DNA of 64,000 nucleotides from CAVTYH01 sp963773875 (GTDB lineage Bacteria > Planctomycetota > Planctomycetia > Pirellulales > JADZDJ01), in the NCBI GenBank assembly GCA_963773875.1, contig CAVZCV010000004.1:34117-98116 (forward strand), written 5' to 3'. How positions within the stretch are numbered: position 1 is the first letter of the stretch; each line of letters opens with the position of its first letter. Below the pieces are notes generated by a model. That model was given only the letters and a program-made list of their open reading frames with translations. It was not told the origin of the DNA and ran no database searches. The position numbers and the translations under genes are program-made. This document shows, one piece after another, positions 1 to 7,802 of the stretch.

Positions 1-2
1 GC

Positions 3-137
3 ATATCTATGTGGTCGCTCAACCGCGACTACCAAAACTCCGCCGGCACTTTGAGCCGCGTCGATAACTTTTCGAGCAGCCTATTGCAGAGTCCGCTCGA
101 GTTTTCATTGTTGTTCAATCGTTTCACTATGATGTAA
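3..137 (+). CDS. C-terminal tail of an unidentified protein cut by the window start
   Basis: A frame is open from the left edge to a TAA at 135-137 and encodes about 44 residues ending in FNRFTMM. The other two plus frames stop earlier, and the composition (LNRDYQNSAG, LSRVDNFSSS) looks protein-like. I cannot assign a family from so short a tail. It could also be chance, because no start or domain is visible. Confidence 0.3.
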   Translation: MSMWSLNRDYQNSAGTLSRVDNFSSSLLQSPLEFSLLFNRFTMM

Positions 138-177
138 TAACGCTGAGCAAGGAAAGCGGCACACCCGGACTAATCCG

Positions 178-487
178 TTAGGTTTCTGTGCTTTTCAAGA
201 TATCGGGTAGATCTCGCACCGCATCGACCACTCGCATAACTTCGATGCCTTCCGGATGCAGCTGATAAAAAATCAGCCAGCGCTTGCACGCAACATAAAA
301 CCAGCCTTCCGGCGCCGCGGGATGCTTAAGTCCTGGCAGACCTTTATCCACATGAATATCAACCAGCTGCCGGATTTCTTCGCCAATCCGGCTCGCCTGT
401 TTCTGGACGCGAAGCTTCAACTCGGATGTAGAATAAAATGTCTTCGAATTCGAGCTCAGCCAGAGGCGTCCAGACCGCGCGACTCAT
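178..487 (-). pseudogene. ParE/RelE-family toxin, frameshifted
   Basis: The product would be a small type II toxin of the RelE/ParE fold, of about 100 residues as usual. The start is the ATG at 487, directly after the antitoxin stop. The first frame gives MSRAVWTPLAELEFEDILFY and continues to a PETG segment. The second frame gives IGEEIRQLVDIH, then KRWLIFYQLHPEGIEV and a VVDAVRDLPDIL ending, as in ParE. The two halves join only if one extra C is removed near 393. As written the toxin is broken. The tight spacing to the antitoxin supports a TA operon. Confidence 0.7.
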
Positions 488-758
488 TTATTCGGCCTGA
501 TCTCGCGCCGCGAATCGCTGCTCAACTCTCTCAAGAACGTCGTCCAGGTCGAGTGGTTTTGAAAGGCCGGCGAGGCTTTGTTCCGTTGCAACGCCGTTGC
601 CATCATGCCAGCGATGCAGTTTGTTCTTCTCACGCTCTTCGAGCACCGTCAGCTGCTTCTCGCAAGACATCGTCTTCGCTTTGATAGGGTCCTGCCGCCA
701 ACTGCGCTTTGACACGCTTATCGAGATCCTGCGGGAACTGGTACAGACCCGATGCCAT
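488..758 (-). pseudogene. ParD-like antitoxin, frameshifted
   Basis: This is the antitoxin partner of the adjacent ParE-like toxin. From the ATG at 758 the frame reads MASGLYQFPQDLDKRVK and then AAGPYQSEDDVLREA, the ribbon-helix-helix N-terminus typical of these antitoxins. It then shifts near 655 into a frame reading LTVLEERE and ending in a DLDDVLERVEQRFAARDQAE tail. The TAA at 490-488 abuts the toxin ATG, a spacing that suggests translational coupling. One single-base indel separates the halves, so the antitoxin is also interrupted as written. Confidence 0.68.
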
Positions 759-841
759 TTATTTCTCTCCACTTATTGCTATCTTGAATTATAGCAACAT
801 CCTTGCCACCGGAGGGACAGGCTTAGGCACTGCCGATAATT

Positions 842-1628
842 CTAACCGACGAATAACGCCTGGCAATCTCGCGTCTTTAATTCCAACGGCCAGGCAACTG
901 CGTTCACCTCGCGAGAGAAATGCAACAGCGGCTTTTTGATCGGCAGCTTGAAACCGAGCGGTCAAGCAAGTTGATTCGCTTCGAAAATCTGCTTCGGCCG
1001 TCTGCAAGTGCCAAGGTGCGTGATAAATTCTGCCGCGGGCCAATTGCCCCGCTGGTCCATCGCGAAGAGTCGATAACGTTCTGCTAGCCAATGTTCCAGC
1101 GAACCGGCGCAGCCACAAATTCGTCGCCGACTGGGCCGTAAGTTAACCGAAGTCAACGCTCCGAGTTGTGCAGATCGATCAGTGCGTGCAACGCGACGAC
1201 TAAAAAAGTCGCACATGTTCTCGATGCCCTGCGGCCACCGTTAACATTCTGATGTCGCCACGATGATAGGGCAACGCATATTGGTGCCTGGCTACGGCCA
1301 CTGCCAATCGGCTGTCTGCATCCAGGCTCAAAAACCACACGCCCGATTCGTTGCCACAGCGAACATAGGTGCGAACGTTGACTTCCGGAAACGATAAGCC
1401 GAAGGGCATAAAGCGGTAGCGAATCGTCAAATGAAATGGCACGATGCCGATCCAGGCCCATCCGTCGAATGTTTCAATTTCAAGCGGGGCCGGAATGAGC
1501 GGTCGCAGCACGTGGGCACGCACTGGCCAATGCGCTAGCAGTAAATTCCGCCAACACATTGCAACTGACCAGTCGTTTCGCAGGGTCACCGCCGGTTCGT
1601 CCGTCGCCACCGTCCGCAGCGTCGTCAT
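842..1628 (-). pseudogene. DUF2071 (YqjF-like) protein with about five frameshifts
   Basis: The family is DUF2071, conserved and of unknown biochemical function, usually about 240-260 residues, which fits this span. ATG 1628 follows a GGAGGTG Shine-Dalgarno. The N-terminal frame contains NLLLAHWPVRAHVLRPLIPA and FDGWAWIGIVPFHL. Later blocks sit in other frames: FSRRVARTDR, TYGPVGDEFVAAP, GSLEHWLAERYRLFAMDQRG, GRIYHAPWHLQTAEADF and EVNAVAWPLELKTRDC before a TAG at 844-842. Shifts lie near 1203 (a run of six A), 1150, 1098, 1040 and 915. This could be a decaying gene or a poorly sequenced one. Confidence 0.68.
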
Positions 1629-2079
1629 CCGATTCACCTCCCATGCGTACCGCGCCCAGGCACGGTTTAGCGCCTGCTTCGCGACACGCTGCCCGCCTAA
1701 CCGAGCGAAAACTGGGCAATTAACCGCCCAAAGATCCCATTGGTTGTCGCACTGCCGCGATCCGGCGGAAACCTTGCATCAATGGGACGATACTGCTATA
1801 ATCAGCGTTGAATTGCACAGGCGGATGCCGCGCGGTGGTACAGGGGATTGGCATCGGCTTTGCGTTTCAAGCCAGCCATCTTAAGCCGGCTGGGGAAAAT
1901 TCGGGGAATTCGATTTCGGGGATCTGTTCGTCGTTGCAGTCATTCGCTTCCGCGTGTGCGCGAAGCGAAGGGCAGGCTGCATCTGGCTGACGCTAATGCA
2001 CCTATTAGCGCCGCTTGACCAACTGGCGGCGATTTAAGTTTGCGCAGTGAAAACAATCGCCAAGCGAAAGGGATTTGTC
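1629..2079 (+). promoter_or_regulatory. Intergenic region with a sigma70-like promoter for the DUF1559 gene
   Basis: No gene is visible in this gap of about 450 bases. It holds a good plus-strand promoter: TTGCAT at 1774-1779, a 17-base spacer and TATAAT at 1797-1802. A small hairpin with CCAGCC and GGCTGG arms lies near 1873-1893. The leader to the downstream ATG at 2080 would be about 270 nt. The opposite side carries the start region of the DUF2071 gene. Confidence 0.55.
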
Positions 2080-3121
2080 ATGCTGTGCCGTCGCAACCGT
2101 AAGCGCCTCGGATTTACGCTCGTCGAGTTGCTCGTAGTGATTGCCATCATTGGCATTTTGATCGCCCTCTTGTTGCCAGCAGTTCAGTCAGCGCGCGAGG
2201 CCGCACGATGCTGCGCAATGTCAGAACAATATGAAGCAAATTGGGTTGGCCGGACAAACCCATCTGAACCTGCATAAATACTTTCCATCTGGCGGCTGGG
2301 GTTATCACTGGTGGGGCGACCCCGATAGGGGATATGGGGCCAATCAGCCCGGTGGTTGGGCATACAGCATCCTTCCTTTCCTTGAGGAAAAAGCAATTCA
2401 CGATTTTGGCAAGGGGCTGCCGACTGCGCAAAAATATCTTGAAATTGGTCACCAGGCTCAGGAGTATGCCCCGAGTTACATTTGCCCATCGCGCCGCGGA
2501 AGAACAGTCACCGAGGTCCAGGACGACATTTACAATGGGCCGCCGGGTGCAAGATATACCTTTAAGGTTTCGCGCAGCGATTATGCAGGCAACGCCGGCA
2601 CCGATTTCTGGACCTTCGGGGGACCGGGGTCGGGCTCCGATACCGCCAGCTTTAGCGGGAAAGCGTGGTTTGCGACCGCGGGCAATTGCTCAAACTGCCC
2701 AGCGGCCACTGGCATTACGTATGCCGGCAGCGAGGTCCGATTAAAGGATATTCCCGACGGCGCTTCAAAAACTTATTTCGTGGGTGAAAAATTCCTGCAA
2801 CCTCAGCACTACTCCGGCAATCCTGGCGGCAAGGGAGATAATAACAGCCTTTACCAGGGACACGACTATGACGTGAACCGCTGGGCAGGCGACGGGAACA
2901 CGTATCCCACTGCCAACGATCAAACGTGGGTGCCGTACAAAGATGACAATTATGCCGACGCGGATTTTGGAATTACAGTCTTCGGCAGTGCACACCAACA
3001 GGGCGCCTTCTTTGTGATGTGCGATGGATCGGTGCAAACCATCAGTTACAACATCGATCCGCGCACCCATTATTCTCTAAGCAACCGCCGCGACGGCCAC
3101 ACCGTGCAAGTTTCGAATTAG
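2080..3121 (+). CDS. DUF1559 pseudopilin-like protein, one frameshift
   Basis: This is a planctomycetal DUF1559 (SBP_bac_10) protein with a type IV prepilin N-terminus, expected to be cleaved before the Phe of FTLVELLVVIAIIGILIALL and inserted in the inner membrane. The basic leader MLCRRNRKRLG and a GAAAGGG motif before the ATG at 2080 support this start over the GTG at 2047. The C-terminus carries the H-x9-DG signature (AHQQGAFFVMCDGS). Near 2205-2220 the frame shifts by one base: REAAR is followed in another frame by CQNNMKQIGLA. The function of individual DUF1559 proteins is unknown. Confidence 0.8.
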
Positions 3122-3455
3122 TTCGCCCGATGTCGCCCACATTCAGTTCGGCCTCTGCAATCGCCAAAACGGCACGACGACCATTTTGCCTGAACTAATT
3201 CAGCGGCGCCCGCGATCGGCGACCGGTTATTAAGCGGTTCGCTTCAGCTACGGGGCAAAACCGGAGCCGGAAGCTATCAATCCGTCGAGGCGACCAGCGC
3301 CGCGGCGGATTTTTGTTTCTAGTCGAGCGCAGCAGAGCCTGGGTATGGGCCAGTGGCGAAGTGCACATCTAAGTCGTTTGGCGGCCTCGTGTTTTCCGCG
3401 AGCCAGCTGTCGATTCTCGGCGGACGAATAGTCCCCGCATCGCCAAAAACATTTA
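3122..3455. other. Intergenic region without a recognisable gene
   Basis: Between the DUF1559 stop and the purH promoter module I see no coding pattern, only chance frames. It has several GC-rich patches (for example AATTCAGCGGCGCCCGCGATCG near 3195) but no clear terminator with a T tract. Confidence 0.4.
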
Positions 3456-3504
3456 CCGAGTGGCCTAAAAAAGCCCTTGACCAAGATCGCTCGTACACTA
3501 TAAT
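3456..3504 (+). promoter_or_regulatory. Promoter module A, upstream of purH
   Basis: CCGAGTGGCC at 3456-3465 is followed by an A-rich stretch, TTGACC (-35) at 3477-3482, a 16-base spacer and a perfect TATAAT (-10) at 3499-3504. The same module recurs on the minus strand at 37379-37329, upstream of pfp, with the 11-base interval between CCGAGTGGCC and TTGAC kept and GTACACT just before the -10. Transcription from here would give purH a leader of about 540 nt. Confidence 0.7.
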
Positions 3505-3639
3505 ACAAGAGATCAGATAGTAGCGGATGACAACTAGCCAGGCATGGGCGGGAAAAGCAGGCGGTAGGCAGGCGCCCATACACCGAGACCTCAAACACTA
3601 AAACCCCGGTACCCCGCAAATGTGCGAACTAACCCTTTC

Positions 3640-3905
3640 AAATCGATCGAGAATTTTCGGTCGATTGGAGACGCGAAAGGCGGAGAGTGAAATAACTGTG
3701 AAATTACTCAGCCCGAAATTGGTAAAACCAACTACACAGGGGTCAAAAGCGCGCAGGAGTTATTTCACTTCAAAACGCGTTTTTTGGCGGAGGGCCAGAT
3801 CGATGCGAGATTTTTTCGAGAAAACGAGAGGAGAAGTTGGCCGGCACTTCACCGCCTCGCGCGGCGCTGGCTTTTCCGAGGTTTTTGGAAACGCCCGAGC
3901 TTGCG
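3640..3905 (+). promoter_or_regulatory. Leader element A with conserved stem, upstream of purH
   Basis: This block matches, in order, the minus-strand block at 37150-36890 upstream of pfp. Shared pieces are ATCGAGAATTTTCG, GAGAGTGAAATAACTGTGAA, a GTTATTTCACT arm, and TTTTCCGAGGTTTTT. GTGAAATAAC at 3687-3696 and GTTATTTCAC at 3759-3768 can pair as a 10-bp stem around a 62-nt loop. In the other copy the arms are identical, but the loop is 51 nt and unrelated in sequence. A long frame crosses this block and continues into purH, but it has no family features, so I treat the block as untranslated leader. Confidence 0.6.
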
Positions 3906-4048
3906 AAAATGTCAGCGGAAATGATTCGCCTTCGGAATTCTTAGCCATTGTGAAGCGCGGCTCAGACCCTGCTGCAAACAATTTCCAAAGGCTAAAATGC
4001 AGCGGCAGATCAATTAACAAGACAACCAGTTACCCTCGCAATTCAAAA

Positions 4049-5645
4049 ATGTCCATCGTTTCCATCAAGCACGCAGTCATCAGTGTGTTCGACAAACTTG
4101 GCCTGGCCGATTTTGCCAAGGCGCTGGCTGACCGCGGCGTCGAATTGTTCGCTTCCGGCGGCACTCGCAAGCATCTGGAACAATCGGGCCTCAAGGTCCG
4201 CGAAATTTCCGACTACACCGGCTTTCCCGGAAATGATGGATGGCCGCATCAAAACGCTGCACCCCAAAGTGCATGGCGGCATTCTGGCCCGGCACAATCG
4301 CACAGACGATCTGGCTTCGATGCGCGAGCACGGCATTGTGCCGTTTGAACTTGTGGTCGTGAATTTGTATCCGTTCGAAGCCACGATTGCCCGGCCGGGC
4401 GTGACGGATGAAGAAGCGATCGAGCAAATCGACATCGGCGGGCCAACCTTGATTCGCGGCGCGGCGAAAAACCACGCGTTCACGACCGTGGCCACTTCGG
4501 CGGAGCAGTATGCATCGATTCTCGATTCGCTCGCGACCCACGGCGGCACGACGCTTGAGCTGCGCCGCAAGCTGGCGGGCGAGGCATTCGAAATGGTGGC
4601 GCATTACGATCGGGCAATTGCGGATTATTTTGCGAGAGAGAGAGCAACGGCAGACGCAGGGAGTGAAACGCCGACCGCGGATTTTCCGCCCTCGATTTCG
4701 TTGGATCTCAGGCGGCGCGAAGTTTTGCGTTATGGTGAAAATCCCCATCAACCTGCGGCGCTGTATGCATTGCCATCTGCCGTAGGGGCGAATCTTGTTT
4801 CGGCTCGGCAGCTCAATGGCAAAGAACTGTCGTACAACAATCTGCTCGATTTGGATGCGGCATTGACCATCGTTCGCTCGCTGCCCGCTGAGGCGGCAGT
4901 CGTGATCAAGCACAACAATCCGTGCGGGGCGGCCAGCAGCGATGAATTGGCAACGCAATGCGAAACGCGCTCGACGGCGATCCGGTGAGCGCGTTCGGCG
5001 GCATCGTTGGGCGTGAATCGACCGCTCGATGCCGCGACGGCGGAAGTGTTGGTCGAGCCCGATCGGTTTATCGAGGCGATCGTCGCGCCGGAGTTCGAGC
5101 CCGCCGGATTAGAAATTCTCAAGACGAAGCCGAAATGGAAGGCGAATGTTCGGCTACTACAAGTTGGCAAGCTGACCATGCCTGCAGACGCATGGCAGTT
5201 CCGGCCAATTGAAGGCGGATTTTTGATGCAGCAGGCCGACATCGCTGACGATCCAGAAAGTGAATGGAAAGTTGTCACAGAGAAAAAGCCGAGCGACGCA
5301 CAGTTGGCCGAACTCAAATTCGCCTGGGCTGTTTGCCGCCATGTGAAATCAAACGCAATCGTGCTCTGCAGCGGCTGCATGCTGGTGGGTGTGGGCGCGG
5401 GGCAGATGAGCCGCGTGGACTCCACGCAAATTGCGATTCAAAAGGCAGGCAGCAAAGCGAAGGGTGCTGTGCTGGCGTCCGATGCATTTTTTCCGTTTGC
5501 TGATTCCGTCAATCTTGCTGCCGCTGCGGGCGTCGCCGCCGTCATCCAACCCGGTGGCAGCCGGCGCGACGATGAGGTGATCGCCGCGTGCAACGCGCAC
5601 GGCATTCCCATGATTTTCACCGGCCGGAGACATTTCCGACATTAA
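4049..5645 (+). CDS. purH: Bifunctional AICAR transformylase/IMP cyclohydrolase, three frameshifts
   Basis: PurH does the last two steps of IMP synthesis: formyl transfer to AICAR, then ring closure. The start at ATG 4049 gives MSIVSIKHAVISVFDKLGLA and then LFASGGTRKHLEQSG, the MGS-like IMP cyclohydrolase domain. Further blocks are MDGRIKTLHPKVHGGILARH, IDIGGPTLIRGAAKNH, LRYGENPHQPAALY, VIKHNNPCGAA, DPVSAFGGIVG, KSNAIVLC, and the terminal IPMIFTGRRHFRH. Single-base shifts lie near 4226 (extra C in CCC), 4955 and 5008 (extra G in GGG). The corrected length, about 530 residues, is normal. An essential gene is unlikely to be truly broken three times. Confidence 0.9.
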
Positions 5646-5648
5646 TGT

Positions 5649-5695
5649 GTAGCGGCGGAGCTTGCTCCACGCTTCGGCCCGATCGTGGCCGCTAC
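5649..5695. repeat. Hairpin between purH and trpC
   Basis: GTAGCGGC at 5649-5656 and GCCGCTAC at 5688-5695 are perfect 8-base inverted repeats, with further self-complementary GC-rich sequence inside. The hairpin begins 3 bases after the purH stop. It has no T tract, so it is either an RNA-stabilising hairpin or a copy of a dispersed intergenic repeat. Confidence 0.5.
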
Positions 5696-5713
5696 GCCGA
5701 TAAATGATTTCCC

Positions 5714-6493
5714 ATGTCTATCCTCGACAAAATCATCGCCAGTAAGCATCGCGAAATCGAAGCGGCGAAACGCGCTCGGCCGGAAGCCGAGGTTCGCGCC
5801 GCCGCTGAGCATGCTGATGCACCGCGCGATTTTTTTGCTGCACTGGCCGCGCCGGGACCAATCAAACTCATCGCAGAAGTCAAAAAAGCTAGCCCGAGCA
5901 CGGCATCATTCGCCCCAACTTCGATGCGATGCAAATCGCTCGCAGTTTACGAGGAGCATGGCGCGAGCTGCATCAGCGTATTGACTGACGAGCCCTTTTT
6001 TCAGGGAAAGCTTGAGTATTTGTCGCTGATTCGCGGCGCAGTACGCCTGCCTCTGCTGCGGAAAGATTTCATTGTTGATAAATATCAGGTCCACGAAGCT
6101 CGTGCGGCCGGCGCCGATGCCGTGCTGTTGATTGCCGAGTGCCTGGACGATTGCAATTTGCGAGCCTTGCACAACGAAATTGTTACCCTGGGCATGACGC
6201 CGCTGGTGGAGTTATACGATCCGGCGAATTTACAGCGTGTGCTGGATGCCGGCGCGACCGTTATCGGTATCAACAATCGCGATCTGCATACTTTCCATAC
6301 AGATTTGGATCACACGCTCCGCATCCGAGCGAAGGTTCCTGACTCCTGCGTGCTGGTTTCCGAGAGCGGCATCCGCACTCGGGCCGACGTTGAGCGGCTT
6401 CAGGTCGCCGGCGTGAACGCGATTCTTGTCGGCGAAACGCTGATGGCAAATGCCGACATCGGTGCGGCGGTTGATGCGCTTTTAGGTCTTTAA
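5714..6493 (+). CDS. trpC: Indole-3-glycerol phosphate synthase with a compensated double frameshift
   Basis: This is TrpC, a (beta/alpha)8 enzyme that closes the indole ring in tryptophan synthesis. The start MSILDKIIASKHREIEAAKR is typical, as are KLIAEVKKASPS, the HGASCISVLTDEPFFQG segment, LPLLRKDFIVDKYQ, GINNRDLHTF and VSESGIRTRADV. Length (259) is normal. Residues 63-78 (5900-5947) do not fit the family. Shifted by one base, the same DNA reads HGIIRPNFDAMQIARS, exactly what the family has after SPS. So one base is missing near 5899 and one extra near 5945. Confidence 0.9.
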   Translation: MSILDKIIASKHREIEAAKRARPEAEVRAAAEHADAPRDFFAALAAPGPIKLIAEVKKASPSTASFAPTSMRCKSLAVYEEHGASCISVLTDEPFFQGKLEYLSLIRGAVRLPLLRKDFIVDKYQVHEARAAGADAVLLIAECLDDCNLRALHNEIVTLGMTPLVELYDPANLQRVLDAGATVIGINNRDLHTFHTDLDHTLRIRAKVPDSCVLVSESGIRTRADVERLQVAGVNAILVGETLMANADIGAAVDALLGL

Positions 6494-6588
6494 CATGTGC
6501 AGTCTTGTGAACCATTTATAAAACCCGTAACTTAGATTTTTCGCGGTGTGCCGGGGGATGCTTCCATCGAGGACCAGCAGCAACGAAT

Positions 6589-7710
6589 ATGGCCATTAAA
6601 CCCGCTAAACCTCCGATTCGCATTGCCATTGTCGGCGCCGGCAAAGTCAGCGACTACCATCACGTGCCCGGCATCCGGCTCGATAAGCGCGCCAAGCTGG
6701 TCGCCGCTTGCGACGCCGATCCGAAGCTTCTGGAAGTCCGCAAACGGGAATGGGGTATCGATAAAGTAACGACGGACTTCGAAGCGATCGTCGGCGATAA
6801 AGAGATCGATGCCCTGGTCATTGCCACGCCGAACTTCACGCATCAAAGCATGGCGGTTGCGGCAGCGCGTGTTGGCAAGCACGTGATGTGCGAAAAGCCG
6901 CTCGCTTTGAACGCCGGACAGGTGCGCGAAATGTACACGGCGGCGCGCGATGCCGGCGTGGTGCACATGACGGCCTTCACGTATCGCTTTGCCCCGGCAA
7001 TGCGGTACATGAAGCACTTGCTGAAATCCGGCACATTAGGCGAACCGCGGCATTTTCGCAGCCAACGCTTTTTGGATTTGCCGGAGACCAGTTGGGCCTG
7101 GCGGCAATACAAAGATAAAGCCGGGGCGGGCGATTTGTTCGATATGACGATCCACCGCATCGATTTTGCGATTGATTTACTCGGGCCGATCAAAACGGTT
7201 TGCGGTGCAATTGCCCGCTTTGCCGATCGCACAACGACAGCCGACGGGAAACCGTGCGCTCCATCGGATGTCGACGATTGGTCAAGCCTTATTGGCGAAT
7301 TTGCATGCGGTGCCACCGGCGTGTGGGAAGGCACAACCCTGGCCAAAGGCTATGGGCGCAACGGATTTGGCCACGAATGGGCCGAAATCAACGGTTCCGA
7401 AGGATCGGCCGTCTATCAATTGCACTTGCCCAATACAGTTCTTCTGGGCAAAACTGGCAGCGATCTGGCGCCACACCCGGTGCCCGCGGAATTCCTGAAA
7501 CCGGCCGCGAGCCCGCGCAATCCCAGCCAAGGCGAGCCGGCCACGGTGTTTCGCTACGACCTTGTGTGGGAGTTTGTGTCGGCGATTGTGGAAGGTCGCG
7601 ACGCGGTGCCAAGTTTTTACGACGGATTGAACTCGCAACTTGTGGCCGATGCGGTGCTGAAATCGCACGACCAGCGAAAATGGATTGATACGCCGCAGGC
7701 GGAAAGGTAG
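6589..7710 (+). CDS. Gfo/Idh/MocA family NAD(P)-dependent oxidoreductase
   Basis: The 373-residue protein has an N-terminal Rossmann fold with IAIVGAGKVSDYHHVPGI (residues 12-29) and the family EKP motif at 102-104 (CEKPLALN), where the Lys helps catalysis. The C-terminal alpha/beta domain includes DLFDMTIHRIDFAIDLLG. Members oxidise or reduce sugars, inositols and related polyols. The exact substrate cannot be read from sequence. The ATG at 6589 has a GAGGACCAG stretch upstream. It is likely cytoplasmic and separately transcribed from trpC. Confidence 0.82.
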   Translation: MAIKPAKPPIRIAIVGAGKVSDYHHVPGIRLDKRAKLVAACDADPKLLEVRKREWGIDKVTTDFEAIVGDKEIDALVIATPNFTHQSMAVAAARVGKHVMCEKPLALNAGQVREMYTAARDAGVVHMTAFTYRFAPAMRYMKHLLKSGTLGEPRHFRSQRFLDLPETSWAWRQYKDKAGAGDLFDMTIHRIDFAIDLLGPIKTVCGAIARFADRTTTADGKPCAPSDVDDWSSLIGEFACGATGVWEGTTLAKGYGRNGFGHEWAEINGSEGSAVYQLHLPNTVLLGKTGSDLAPHPVPAEFLKPAASPRNPSQGEPATVFRYDLVWEFVSAIVEGRDAVPSFYDGLNSQLVADAVLKSHDQRKWIDTPQAER

Positions 7711-7723
7711 CAGGTGAGTCGTT

Positions 7724-7796
7724 AGTGGTGAGTCGTGAGAGTGGCCACCGCTGCTCAGTTGGCAACCAATACTAATTCAACTCACGACTCACCACT
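7724..7796. repeat. 16-bp perfect inverted repeat before fabH
   Basis: AGTGGTGAGTCGTGAG at 7724-7739 and its exact reverse complement at 7781-7796 flank a 41-base loop. A further GTGAGTCGTT unit lies at 7714-7723. The right arm ends 6 bases before the fabH ATG, so on the transcript the stem would sit over the ribosome binding region. It may be a small dispersed palindromic repeat or a regulatory hairpin. Confidence 0.6.
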
Positions 7797-7802
7797 CACG
7801 TT

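Noticed and set aside
3687..3768. The GTGAAATAAC/GTTATTTCAC stem as a rho-independent terminator
   Set aside because: The loop is over 50 nt and no T tract follows the second arm directly. It lies upstream of genes in both copies rather than after one.
3620..4048. A long in-frame extension of purH upstream of ATG 4049
   Set aside because: It has no family sequence, and the same DNA block recurs upstream of pfp as leader. PurH proteins start at the MSIVSIKHAVISVFDK segment.
4191..4958. A minus-strand open frame of 255 codons
   Set aside because: It is antisense to purH and has no recognisable motif. Long antisense frames are common in GC-rich DNA.
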